Positions 11,019 through 21,388 of a stretch of 64,000 nucleotides of DNA are shown in pieces (the first letter of the stretch is position 1; every line of letters starts with the position of its first letter). The translations under genes and the position numbers were made by a program. This stretch comes from Rana temporaria (Eukaryota; Chordata; Amphibia; Anura; Ranidae), in the NCBI RefSeq assembly GCF_905171775.1, contig NC_053489.1, positions 592,265,844-592,329,843 on the forward strand. Reading direction: 5' to 3'. The notes below the pieces were generated by a model. That model made no database searches and was not told where the DNA came from. It saw only the letters and a program-made list of their open reading frames with translations.

Positions 11019-11808
11019 AGTGGATGTAAACCCCCAAAAAAATAAGATGTCACAATGTAGAGTATAATATTTCCTATAATCTGTGCCCAGTCTTGCCACA
11101 CAGAGTTAATCCAGCGCTGAGCAATCCTCTTTTATTGTTCAGTGAAAATGAACAGACTTCCAGATAAAACCCTGTCTAAATAAAAAGTATGTTCTTCTCT
11201 CCTTGCTTTGAGTGACAGGTTATTTACATATCTAGCTTGGACATGTTTATCATATGTTATGTTAAGTTTATCATAATATGAGGTGATCCACAGGTCATTG
11301 TATATTACCATGATGTGTTATGTGGGGGAGGGGTGTATTTCTCACTTTTTATACTGTGGATCACCTCATATTATGATAAACATAACATAGGAGATAGAAG
11401 ATATTCCCCTCGCAATGCGCCGCTGATTGCAGCGGCGCATGCGCAGGGGGGGATCCTCGGTTGAAGGGCCGGCCCCGCCGACCCATGCCGGAATGAAATC
11501 TCCCCGCGCGCAGTGACGTCATCGCCGCTCCAGCAAATCACAGCGCTGGAGCGGCGATACCCAGAAGACATGCTCGGCGTGGACCAGGTAAGTTCCCTAC
11601 CTCGTTCTGACGTAAGTATTTCATAATGAGCTAATATGCGGTGCATACTAGCTCATTATGGCTTTTGCCTTGCAGGTGTAAACAATAATAAAAATGTATA
11701 TGCGGGTTTTCAACCGCTTTAACTCTGTGTGGCAAGACTGGGCACAGATGATAGGAAATCTTATACTCTACATTGTGACATCAATTTTTTTTTGAGTTTA
11801 CATCTACT
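11019..11808. mobile_element. TTAA-flanked palindromic MITE, 790 bp
   Basis: Flanked by TTAA at 11015-11018 and 11809-11812. The inverted ends run from AGTGGATGTAAACCC to about 11120 and mirror 11700-11808 (ending in GAGTTTACATCTACT). A second inner pair, ATGAGGTGATCCACA-type, lies at 11245-11290 and 11355-11390. The centre is GC-rich with a CCGCTGATTGCAGCGG hairpin. It sits between the arms of another inverted repeat. Confidence 0.85.
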
Positions 11809-11812
11809 TTAA

Positions 11813-12121
11813 TCATACAACTAAAAAAACTAAATATATATATATATATATAAAGATATATATATATATAAATGTACACACTCTGGTGCTGGTGGGTAAT
11901 GCTGGTGTGGGTACTGCTGGTGCTGGTGGGTATTAATGTTGGAGTGGCGTGTGTACTGCCTGGGTCCTCTGAGATGTGGACGTGTGACAGGAAGTATGCG
12001 GCTGCAGTAGAGAGCAGGGCCGATGCTTCCTGTATCTGTCAAAGGCGGAGTGCATTTGATATCACTCCGCCTATGAAGAGCCGGAACTACACAGAAAGCA
12101 TCGGCTCCATTCTTCACAGTG
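11813..12121. repeat. Right arm of the inverted repeat and unassigned flank
   Basis: 11813-11965 mirrors 10880-11014. The remaining 150 bp has a small hairpin (GGCGGAGTG...CACTCCGCC near 12045-12070) and GATGCTTCC/GGAAGCATC-like ends, suggesting another small palindromic repeat. Confidence 0.55.
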
Positions 12122-12235
12122 ACACAGAGGCGTATCTAGTAAAAATGGCGCCTATGGCAAGCACTGAAACTGCGCCCCTGTCAAAACTTTTGAAACCCAT
12201 CTTTCAGATAACCGTAACAAAAAAAACAGCTAACA
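12122..12235. repeat. hAT-like terminal sequence (orphan end)
   Basis: CAGAGGCGTATCTAGTAAAA and the following ATGGCGCC block look like the end of a different hAT-type element. I found no matching second end inside the window, so this is probably a truncated copy. It leads directly into the 24-bp minisatellite. Confidence 0.4.
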
Positions 12236-12242
12236 AAAGCCA

Positions 12243-12497
12243 TAAATGCAGTAACATCAGCACCCATGAATGCAGTAACATCAGCACCCATGAATGCAGT
12301 AACATCAGCACCCATGAATGCAGTAACATCAGCACCCATGAATGCAGTAACATCAGCACCCATGAATGCAGTAACATCAGCACCCATAAATGCAGTAACA
12401 TCAGCACCCATGAATGCAGTAACATCAGCACCCATAAATGCAGTAATATCAGCACCCATAAATGTGGCCTTACCAGCACCCATAAATGCAGTGGCAG
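12243..12497. repeat. 24-bp minisatellite, about 10.5 copies
   Basis: Unit AACATCAGCACCCATGAATG plus CAGT, with occasional G/A change (CATGAA to CATAAA). Because 24 is divisible by three, all six frames stay open and mimic repetitive proteins. I treat those as spurious. Confidence 0.95.
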
Positions 12498-12514
12498 TAC
12501 ATTCATTCATCATC

Positions 12515-13060
12515 AGTGACCGAGACCAGTAGTGACAGTAGATTAATACATTAGTGACCGTGACCAGTAAATTCATTAATTCAGTGAGCGTGACCAGTAG
12601 ATTCATTCATCAGTGACTGTGACCAGTAAATTCATTCATCAGTGACCGTGACCAGTGAATTCATTCATCAGTGACCAGTGAATTCATTCATCAGTAAACG
12701 TGACCAATAAATTCATTCATCTATGACCGTGACCAGTAAATTCATTCATCAGTGACCGTGACCAGTAAATTCATTCATCAGTGACCGTGACCAGTGAATT
12801 CATTCATCAGTGACCGTGACCAGTGAATTCATTCATCAGTGACCGTGACCAATAAATTCATTCATCTATGACCGTGACCAATGAATTCATTCATCTGTGA
12901 CCAGTAAAATCATTCATCAGTGACCATGACCAGTAAAATCATTCATCAGTGACCGTGACCAGTGAATTCATTCATCAGTGACCGTGACCAGTGAATTCAT
13001 TCATCAGTGACCGTGACCAGTAAATTCATTCATCAGTGACCGTGACCAGTGAGTGCAGGA
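12515..13060. repeat. 29-bp minisatellite, about 18 copies
   Basis: Unit CAGTGACCGTGACCAGTAAA plus TTCATTCAT, with variants having GTGAAT instead of GTAAAT and shortened units lacking CGTGACC. It abuts the 24-bp array and lies within the hAT element. Confidence 0.95.
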
Positions 13061-13468
13061 CATTAATACATCAGTTACTATGAAAAAAAATGTATATAAT
13101 ATATTGTGCCAACCAAAAATAAATGTATAGGCAGCCAACACAACAATAAGACTGAATTGTGAACAAATGTAGGGTTATAACATGTAGCGCTCAAAAAATC
13201 TGAAATACCGTAAAGTGAATAAGTGTCACTGTTGAAACAGTAAAAAATATTGTGCACAGAGGTGCTGAATGAATTCACATCATGTGATGGGTATTCACAG
13301 GAGAAATATATTTACTAAAAAAAAAAGAATATTAATAAGTGATGAACCAAGGTTTTTCTCACTCATAAACGAGTGTGTGTATGACGACTATTCAAAAACA
13401 GTTCTACCTGGCACACCAAGGATGACTAGTATGCAATTAATGGTCACAAATGGAAAACACACTTGAAG

Positions 13469-13471
<3 letters not shown>

Positions 13472-13524
<53 letters not shown>
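13472..13524. repeat. (TA)n microsatellite
   Basis: About 26 TA units inside the left arm of the inverted repeat; the right arm has a shorter run at 14021-14039, so the tract changed length after the arms formed. Confidence 0.95.
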
Positions 13525-13525
<1 letters not shown>

Positions 13526-14085
13526 CTGTGATCAAACCAACTCCACAAGTATGTGATCACTGAATATAACTTGTGATGCAAATAAAACACAGTTCATAAT
13601 ATCACAGTCGTGAAATCCCAGTGCAAATAAAAATGACCAAATGCATGGTAGATATAACACCCGGCAGTGCCTTCACCTTGGAGGAGTGGGGAAGAGAAAT
13701 GGATACTCTTACCAGAGATTATGGATCCAACTCAACATACGGCGGCGAATCAACAGGGCTTGTATCCACAGACCATGTCAGTCCATGGTCTGTGGATACA
13801 AGCCCTGTTGATCCACCGCTGTATTTGAATAACAGCAGTGTGTCATCATCTGTCACATCAGTGTGTCATCATATGTCATTGCTGATCTTGGTTACATGGA
13901 CTATTTGGTTATTTTTATTTGCACTGGGTTTTCACGATGTGATATTATGAACTGTGTTTTATTTGCATCACAAGTTATATTTAGTGATCACATACTTGTG
14001 GAGTTGGTTTGATCACAGCTATATATATATATATATATTTATTTTGATATTCACTGCAAGTGTGTTTTCCATTTGTGACCATTAA

Positions 14086-14475
14086 AGGAGTTCTCTGACC
14101 TAAAACTTTTAACCCCCGCTGTGCCCGGGCTGTAAAACTATACAAAATAAACTGTCACTTACCTGCCTACGATCCCCCGTTGTTCCGATATCGCCGTCCC
14201 GTTCTCCGGTCCCGGTCTCTTCCGCTTCCTGTGTGTCGGTGACTCATAGTGCGCTCAGCCTATCAGCGGCCATGACGGGACATTGCTGCGGCCGCTGATA
14301 GGCTGAGCGCACTATGAGTCACCGACACACAGGAAGCGGAAGAGACCGGGACCGGAGAACGGGACGGCGATATCGGAACAACGGGGGATCGTAGGCAGGT
14401 AAGTGACAGTTTATTTTGTAAAGTTTTACAGCCCGGGCACAGCGGGGGTTAAAAGTTTTAGGTCAGAGAACTCCT
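14086..14475. mobile_element. TTAA-flanked, almost perfectly palindromic MITE, 390 bp
   Basis: Flanked by TTAA at 14082-14085 and 14476-14479. Ends AGGAGTTCTCTGACCTAAAA and the complement at the right. The two halves are nearly identical inverted copies (CCCGCTGTGCCCGGGC, TCCGCTTCCTGTGTGTCGG landmarks) about a short centre near 14284. The empty site is preserved in the other arm of the host inverted repeat near 13439-13445, which reads with a single TTAA. Confidence 0.92.
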
Positions 14476-14722
14476 TTAATTGCATTCTAGTCATCCTTGG
14501 TGTGCCGGATAGAACCGTTTTTGAATAGTGGTCATACACACACTCGTTTATCACTTATTAATATATTTTTTTTAGTAAATAAATTTCTCCTGTGAATACC
14601 CATCACATGATGTGAATTCATTCAACACCTCTGTGCACAATATTTTTTACTGTTTCAACAGTGACACTAATTAACTTTATGGTATTTCAGATTTTGATTG
14701 AATCCACCTAATACACATTTTG

Positions 14723-15323
14723 AGTGATACACTTTGTACCCCTACCCTACATCACTTTCTATGACCAGTGCAGACAGAAGCAGGACATTTGGCCCCCTCT
14801 ACCCCCCCCCCCCCCCCGCCGCCATGCTGTATATATAAAAAAAAACAACAACACATTTACTGCATTCAGTATGGCATCATTTGAATTTAGTATGCTGCTT
14901 TCTTACTTGCAAAATTGAGATACAGTCTGACACTGTACTCCTGTCTCAATTGTTCCTCCTCGGCGGCTCTAGCGCGGCTCCTCTTCGTTGCAGCAGACAG
15001 GCAGCTCTCGTGAGTGACGTCACACCTCAGGGGGAGGGAAGTCGTGGGCGGTACGGTGGCAGCGACGGCGGTGATGTCTATTGGCTCAGGCTGGTGGGTA
15101 CAGGTCAGAGGCTGAGAGCGAGCCGCGAGTGTGATCCATGCCCATGCCTGTGTGCGTTCGGCGGCCGTTCCCGCGGGCTCGCGGGAGGCTGCCGCTGGCC
15201 TGCGGCAACGCTGCTAAATGACGGTTGGCAAGTTGGCTGGTGGGTTCGCTGGGCAGGCGGGCCCCCAGGCAAGTGGGGCCCCCGGGCAACTGCCCAGCGT
15301 GCCCATTCGAAAAGACGGCCCTG
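14723..15323. other. Right terminal region of the hAT element
   Basis: Contains a poly-C tract (14800-14818), then a CpG-rich stretch from 14950 to the right terminal repeat. Short frames here look like products of GC richness. The region would be the 5' side relative to the minus-strand transposase and might hold its promoter, but no element is demonstrable. Confidence 0.45.
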
Positions 15324-16417
15324 GCTACCCGGCCAGCCAGGAAAGGAGTGGGGACGAGCGAGCGCCCCCCCCCCCTCCTGAGCCATACCAGGCTGCATGC
15401 CCTCAACATGGGGGGGTTGGGTGCTCTGGGGCAGGGGGGCGCACTGCGGCCCCCCCACCCCAGAGCACCCTGTCCCCATGTTGATGAGGACAGGGCCCCT
15501 TCCCGACAACCCTGGCCATTGGTTGTCGGGGTATGCGGGCGGGAGGCTTATCGGAATCTGGGAGCCCCCTTTAATAAGGGGGCCCCCAGATACCGGCCCC
15601 CCACCCTAAGTGAATGAGTATGGGGTACATCATACCCCTACCCATTCACCTGCAAGAAAAGTGGTATAAACACAAATAAAAAAACACAGGGTATTAAAAT
15701 ATTTTATTAGTCTGCTCCGGAGGCCGCCCCCTGTCTTCTTTAGCTCTTTTCACCAGGGGGGGGGCTTCTTCTTTGACGTCTTTGGGTGGGGGCCGCTCTT
15801 CTTCGCCGCCGTCTGGTTCTCTTCCACCGCCGGGGGGGGTCGCTTTTATAAAAGCGCCCACCCCCTGGCGGGTTTCCTCCGACGTCTTCGGCGGGGGGGT
15901 GGTGTGCTTCTCAGGGGGGGCTTCTTCTTCCGCTATCCGGGGGGGTCTTCTCCGCTATCCGGGGGGTCTTCTCCACTCTCCGGGGGTCTTCTGCTATGTT
16001 CGCCGCTCTCCGCTGTTGACTCGGCGCACCCCGGTTCTTCCTCCCGCTGTCCGGTGCCTTCTCCTTCAGCGCTGAACGTCTTCATCTTCTTCTTCTTCCG
16101 TGCTGTGACGTATTCTTCTTCTTCCGGGCTGTGACGTCGTCTTCTTCTTCTCCCGATGTTGACACGCCGGCTCTTCTCGCTGCAATGACAGGTGCGCGGC
16201 TTGCATCGGACTTATATAGGCCTCACAGTCCCATCATGCTCCGGTACCTACCCACGTGGGTAGGTATCACATGGGTAGGTACGAAGCATGATGGGACTGT
16301 GAGGCCTATATAAGTCCGATGCAAGCCGCGCACCTGTCATTGCAGCGAGAAGAGCCGGCGTGTCAACATCGGGAGAAGAAGAAGACGACGTCACAGCCCG
16401 GAAGAAGAAGAATACGT
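15324..16417. mobile_element. Foldback element copy A, right piece (3' truncated)
   Basis: Continues from 7959 and follows the middle of the complete copy at 53030-53900: GCTACCCGGCC, GCGAGCGCCCCCC, the GGGTGCTCTGGGGC/GCCCCAGAGCACCC-type hairpin, ACAGGGTATTAAAATATTT. It ends in a large palindrome, 16108-16258 against 16262-16417, centred on repeated GGGTAGGTA. The outer right arm expected from the complete copy is missing. Confidence 0.88.
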
Positions 16418-16459
16418 TACTGGAGTGCGGCTGTCCATATCCTTGTCGTTTTTTGCAAG

Positions 16460-17358
16460 TTCAAGAAACCAGTGTTGAGATGATTGGAGCTTTGTGACAT
16501 GGTGTATTATCCTGCTGGAAGGAGCCATCAGAAGATAGGGAAACCCTGTAGCCATAATGGGATGGACATGGGAAACAACAATACTCAGGTAGGCCGTGAT
16601 GTTTAAACAATGCTTAATTGGTACTAAAGGGCCCAAAGTGTGCCAAGAAAATATCCTCCACAGCAATACACCACCACCAACCTGAACCATTGATACACAG
16701 CAGAATGAATCCATGTTTTCATGTTGTTTACGACAAATTCTGACCCTACGATCTGGAGCTGAAATCAAGAATCATCTGACCGGGTAAGATTTTTCCATCC
16801 CCTATTGTCAAATTTTGGTGAGCTTGTGCAAATTTTAGCCTCAGTTTCCTGTTCTTAGCTGGCAGGAGTGGTACACAGTGTGATCTCTGCTACTATAGCC
16901 CAACTGCTTCAAGGTTCAATGTGTTGTGTGCTCAGAGATGGTATTCTGCATACCTTGGTTTTTGAGCTACTGTTGCCTTTCTATCATCTAGAACCAGTCT
17001 GCTCATTCTCCTCTGACCTCTGACATCAACAAGGAATTTTAATCCACACAACTTCAGCTCACTGGATATTTTCTCTTTTTTGGACCATTTTGGAGATTGT
17101 TGTGTGTAAAAATCCCAGTAGATCAGCAGATTTAGAAATACTCAGACCATCATGTCAGGCACGAACAACCATGCTACCTTCAAAGTCACTTTAATACCCT
17201 TTCATCCCCATTCTGATACTAGATTTGAACTCCAGTAAGTCATCTTGACTATGTCTAGATGCCTTAATGCATTGAGTTGCTGCCATGTGATTGGCTGATT
17301 AGCAATTTGTGTTACCAAGCAATTGAAAAGGTATAATAAAGTGGCCAGTGTGTATATA
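16460..17358 (-). pseudogene. Tc1-like transposase relic
   Basis: Read on the minus strand, fragments of a Tc1-type enzyme appear: FLISAPDRRVRI, then QVGGGVLLWRIFSWHTLGP (the conserved GGG-hx-W block), and a degenerate region where the second Asp block is expected. The 5' end at 17358 reads CACTGGCCACTTTATTA, an end I associate with a widespread vertebrate Tc1 family. The 3' part, including the Glu block, is lost at about 16460. Several stops and frameshifts. Confidence 0.75.
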
Positions 17359-17445
17359 TATATATATAATTTGGTTTTAAAAATGCTCATATATACTTGA
17401 TTTTCTAAAACTCATAAAATGTATACATAATAATTGATCATATGA
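17341..17445. other. AT-rich flank with short (TA)n
   Basis: Flank between the Tc1 relic and the hAT MITE. No other feature seen. Confidence 0.5.
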
Positions 17446-17453
17446 ATCTAAAC

Positions 17454-17913
17454 CAAGGGTCTCCAAACTGTATCCCAGGTTCCGGATGCAGCCCTTTGCA
17501 TGCCTTTATCGTAATTTTCCTCCCATTGACACCAACAATGGGGCAATATTCCTGCTACTGACACCAACAATGGGGCACTATTATCCCCACTGACATCAAC
17601 AATAGGGGTGCTCTTCCTCCCACTGACACCAATGGTGGGGCACTATGCTTCCCATTGATTGTAATGACAGGGCACTATTCCTCTGACTGACAACAATGAT
17701 GGGGCACTATTCCTCCCACTGACAACAACAATGGGGCACTATTTCTCCCACTGACACAGTGATAGAGCACTATTACTCCCCTTAATACCAAAGATGCATT
17801 GTTTAATCCCACTAACACAGGATAAATTCTACTCCCAATGGCCACAGTCCGGCCCTTGTAAAGTCTGGAGGACAGTAAACTGGCCCTTTGTTTAGAAAGT
17901 TTGAAGGCCCCTG
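17454..17913. mobile_element. hAT-type MITE with internal minisatellite, 460 bp
   Basis: Ends CAAGGGTCTCCAAACT and (complement) CAGGGGCCTTCAAACT are inverted. Perfect 8-bp duplications ATCTAAAC lie at 17446-17453 and 17914-17921. The interior consists of about eleven diverged copies of a roughly 31-bp unit containing CCCACTGACACCAACAATGG. Non-coding. Confidence 0.92.
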
Positions 17914-17998
17914 ATCTAAACCATCATTAATATAGATTACAAATGCTGAAAGAAAACTAAGTTGATAAATAAACTAAATAGTTATAAATAATTACATA

Positions 17999-18612
17999 GG
18001 GCCAGATTCTCAGAAGAGATACGACGGTGTATCTCAGGAAACACCGTCGTATCTGTTTTTGGCCCCGGGTATCTATGCGTATGATTCATAGAATAATTTT
18101 CGCATAGATACGGCGTAGATCCGACAGGTGTAAGTCACTTACACTGTCGGATCTTAGATGTAATTCGACGCTGGCCGCTAGGTGGCGTTTACGTTCAGTT
18201 CTCATTTGACTATGCAAATGAGCCTGATACGCCGATTCCCGAACGAACTTGCGCCGCGTCGTCGTCGCTTACGTCGTTTCCGTAAGCGGATTCACCCCTG
18301 TTTTTTGTATTTTGTTTTTTCAGTGCTCTCATTTGCCAGACCAACCATAGATAGGGGCGGTTCTATGTTGCCTTCTGCTCCCTGTCTATTAATTAGCACA
18401 CCTGGGTTCCTCCTTTGGAGGCCTTAAAAATCACAGTTAGGACTGCAGTTACACAGAGTGCCGTGACGTGGCCTGCAGCTTCCCAGAAATTTGCAAATGA
18501 CTGCAACTGAACCTCTGTTTTAATTACATACAGTTAGACAGATTAATTTGGTTTTGTGCTTCTTTGGTTTGGTATTTTTGAGCCTGGTCTTTATGGTAAG
18601 AATTTTTACATT

Positions 18613-18678
<66 letters not shown>

Positions 18679-19861
18679 TTAATCGCATATTGCTAATCGC
18701 ATCTCATTTAAAGTCCCAGCCGTCCATATTTTATCCTTACAGGGATGGAGGCCTGTGGTGACTCAAACCACATGCCTCATATAAAGTCCCAACCCCATTT
18801 TTTACATTAACCAGGGATGGAGATGCGATTTCAGGAGTGTCACACATTGCCTCCACAGATCTACCACCAACAAGTTAATTCATGCATTGTCGTTTTTTGA
18901 CTAGCTGACCCAGTTTGATGTGGTCCGCACCCAGTTTGGTGGTATTTTGGTTTGGTAGGCATGTTTTTGGTTTCACCCCTGTTTTTTGTATTTTGTTTTT
19001 TCAGTGCTCTCATTTGCCAGACCAACCATAGATAGGGGCGGTTCTATGTTGCCTTCTGCTCCCTGTCTATTAATTAGCACACCTGGGTTCCTCCTTTGGA
19101 GGCCTTAAAAATCACAGTTAGGACTGCAGTTACACAGAGTGCCGTGACGTGGCCTGCAGCTTCCCAGACATTTGCAAATGACTGCAACTGAACCTCTGTT
19201 TTAATTACATACAGTTAGACAGATTAATTTGGTTTTGTGCTTCTTTGGTTTGGTATTTTTGAGCCTGGTCTTTATGGTAAGAATTTTTACATTTGCCATA
19301 TATATATATATATACTTAATCGCATATTGCTAATCGCATCTCATTTAAAGTCCCAACCGTCCATATTTTATCCTTACAGGGATGGAGGCCTGTGGTGACT
19401 CAAACCACATGCCTCATATAAAGTCCCAACCCCATTTTTTACATGCTATATGAGGGGTAACCTTACGCCAGTCCGCCGTATGCCATGTTAAGTATGGCGT
19501 CAGGTCAGCGTCGTCTTTTTCCGTCGGTTACGTCGTTTTACTAAGTCGTTCGCGAATACGACTTTACGTCAATGACGCTCACGTCGGCGTCATTGACGTT
19601 TTTCGTCGTGAGCTGGAGCATGCGCACTGGGCTATTTTTCCACCCGGCGCATGCGCAGTTCGATCGGCGGCGGGGGCGCGCTTAATTTGAATACAAGCCA
19701 CCCCTTTGAATTAGGCGGCCATACGCCGGGCCATTTACAATACGCCGCCGCAAATTACGGAGCAAGTGCTTGGAGAATACGGCACTTGCTTCAGTAAGTT
19801 GCGGTGGCCTGGTGTAAATGGCTTACACTACGCCACCGCCGATTCTATGAGAATCTGGCCC
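17999..19861. mobile_element. MITE with GGGCCAGATTCT ends, carrying an insertion
   Basis: Ends GGGCCAGATTCTCAG and GAGAATCTGGCCC are inverted, with ATA at 17996-17998 and 19862-19864. Siblings are at 20702-21385 and 58603-59326. The interior is rich in ACGTCGT-type CpG strings. A 1154-bp structure of direct repeats (18291-19444) splits it; the sibling at 58910-58935 shows the undisturbed CCCCTGCTATTAG region. Confidence 0.88.
18291..19444. repeat. Two near-identical direct repeats around a 164-bp spacer (TRIM-like or tandem dimer)
   Basis: 18291-18807 and 18972-19444 are about 99 percent identical; the main difference is the length of an internal (TA)n run (18619-18677 against 19299-19314). 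The spacer is 18808-18971. The arrangement fits either a short LTR-type element (repeat-internal-repeat) or 1.7 copies of a 681-bp tandem unit. No primer binding site, polypurine tract or clean target duplication is obvious. Confidence 0.8.
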
Positions 19862-20148
19862 ATAGTTACAATATTAGCAACACACTATCACAAACCTCAA
19901 GTAAAGGTATGCAAATATAACAAGATCTTATATTTATACCACAATGAAAGATATTCCAAACAAAAACTTCCCAACCCTCTTTGGGCAGGCAATTAGAAGA
20001 GGGAGAAATTTGCAAATAAAATAAGATAAAATAAAATAAATTGTACTACTGTACCACATGTACACCTTTATTATGTAAATACTACAAAGAAGAGGGCAAA
20101 GCTAAAACCGGCACAAAAAAGAAATAACTATAACACTGGCCAGAGGAA

Positions 20149-20701
20149 CTAAATAATAGCGCTGACATCCAGATCCTCATTAAAGTGATTGCAAAGTCTT
20201 GTTTTGTTTTTTGTGCAGTGGTTTTACACAGGGCAGCCTGGATGCTCTTCTTCTCAGGTCCCTCTTCGCTGCTCTTGGCCTTTCCCTCCTTTTGAGTTCC
20301 CCCCACCACAAGCAGCTTGTTATGGGGGCATTTGAGCCGAGCTGCAGCTCCATGTGTCCATTCAGACATGGAGCTGCCGTACGGCCCACCCCCTCTCTCC
20401 CCTGACTGGCTAACCGCCAATTGCTGTGTCTCAGCCAATCAGGAGGGAGAGTCCCGGATGGCAGAGGGACTCATGGACATAGAATGCATTAAGATAAAAA
20501 AACTTTTGTCTTTACAACCCCTTTAAGTTCTCCTGGGGCCATGGATACAAGCACGAAGATCCAGAAGGTCTCTCTCTGGCACAATCTGGAGAATTGTTCT
20601 CGTTCTCCTTCGGATAGTTGCATTGAGATTGCTTCTATCACAAAAATCTCCAATCCATTAGGATCTTCATTGTGGTAAACACTAAAGTGTCTGGGCACAC
20701 T
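20149..20701 (-). pseudogene. Penelope GIY-YIG endonuclease, C-terminal part
   Basis: Excluding the 339-bp MITE at 20184-20522, the frame reads HSVPRHF, then NEDPNGLEIFVIEAI, a CQRETFWIFVL block and MAPGELNEDLDVSAII followed by TAG. The QRE-FW-I and P-GLNED motifs are characteristic of the end of vertebrate Penelope-like proteins. The frame itself is intact here, apart from the two insertions. Confidence 0.85.
20184..20522. mobile_element. TTAA-flanked MITE inside the Penelope coding region
   Basis: TTAA at 20180-20183 and 20523-20526. Ends AGTGATTGCAAAGTCTTG and (complement) AGGGGTTGTAAAGACAAAAG. Removing it with one TTAA restores the reading GELNEDLDV on the minus strand. GC-rich centre with CATGGAGCTGC hairpin. 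Confidence 0.9.
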
Positions 20702-21385
20702 GGGCCAGATTCACAAAAGAGATACAACGGCATATCTCCTGATACGCCATTGTATCTCTGTTTCTAACTATGCGACTGATTCATAGAATCAGTTACGCAT
20801 AGATAGGCAGAAGATCCGACAGGTGTAATGGACTTACACTGTCGGATCTTAGGATGCAGTACCGCCGCTGGGGGGAGTTCGCGTCGTAAACCAGCGTCGG
20901 GTATGCAAATTAGGAGTTACGGCGATCCACGAAGATTTTTCCCGTTGTTACGTCGTCGCGAGTGTTAGATTTCCGTCGCAAAGATAGGGTACCTTTAACA
21001 TGGTGTAAAAGTACTCCACCATGTTAAAGTATGCCTGTCTTTCCCGGGTCGCTTTTGAATTTTTTTTAAACATTTTATTTTTCCCGGCGTAAATCTTTTT
21101 TCACGTCGCGATTCACAAAACGTAGGCGCGTCGTAATTTCGCGCAAAGCACGTCGGGAAATCTGCGACGGGAGCATGCGCAGTACGTCCGGCTCGGGAGC
21201 GCGCCTAATTTAAATGGTACTCGCCCCATTCTATTTGGCCCGCCTTGCGCCGGACGCATTTACGATACACCGCCGCAAGTTTCCAGGTAAGTGCTTTGTG
21301 GACCGAGCACTAAACCTGAAAAATTACGGCGGTGTAACTTAAATGGCTTACGTTTCCCCGGCACAATTGTACGTGAATCTGGCCC
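20702..21385. mobile_element. MITE with GGGCCAGATTC ends, inside the Penelope endonuclease
   Basis: Ends GGGCCAGATTCAC and GTGAATCTGGCCC. ACT occurs at 20699-20701 and 21386-21388. Deleting the element with one ACT restores the minus-strand reading GCTKHSVPRHF across the joint. Sibling of 17999-19861 and 58603-59326. Confidence 0.92.
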
Positions 21386-21388
21386 ACT

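Larger units (their letters stand above)
13191..14699. repeat. Long inverted repeat with arms of about 0.45 and 0.4 kb (net)
   Basis: Left arm 13191-13636 is the reverse complement of right arm 13909-14699 once the 394-bp insertion at 14082-14475 is removed. Both arms hold a (TA)n tract. At the middle, 13751-13776 and 13785-13810 form a perfect 26-bp hairpin. No transposase is present, so it is a foldback-type non-autonomous element within the hAT. Confidence 0.9.
7960..15323 (-). mobile_element. hAT transposon, 7364 bp, with 8-bp target duplications
   Basis: The left end CAGTGCCATCTT and the reverse complement of the right end CAGGGCCGTCTT agree at 10 of 12 positions, and both ends have a GGCCCCCGGGCAA-type block just inside. 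The element is bounded by perfect 8-bp direct repeats GCTACCCG at 7952-7959 and 15324-15331. Removing it joins the two halves of a foldback element whose uninterrupted homologue lies at 52659-54502. The transposase is encoded on the minus strand near the left end. The right 4.5 kb is filled by secondary insertions and minisatellites. Confidence 0.88.

Noticed and set aside
12181..12606. Long open frames with repeated CSNISTHE, MNAVTSAP or FMGADVTA words on both strands
   Set aside because: They are translations of a 24-bp tandem repeat; open in all frames because the unit is a multiple of three.
12243..13060. Regular direct repeats as a CRISPR array
   Set aside because: Units are contiguous with no unique spacers, and the setting is a vertebrate genome.
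15086..15617. Several overlapping GC-rich frames with Pro/Gly/Arg
   Set aside because: Coincide with hAT and foldback terminal sequences; no domain and all frames similarly open due to base composition.
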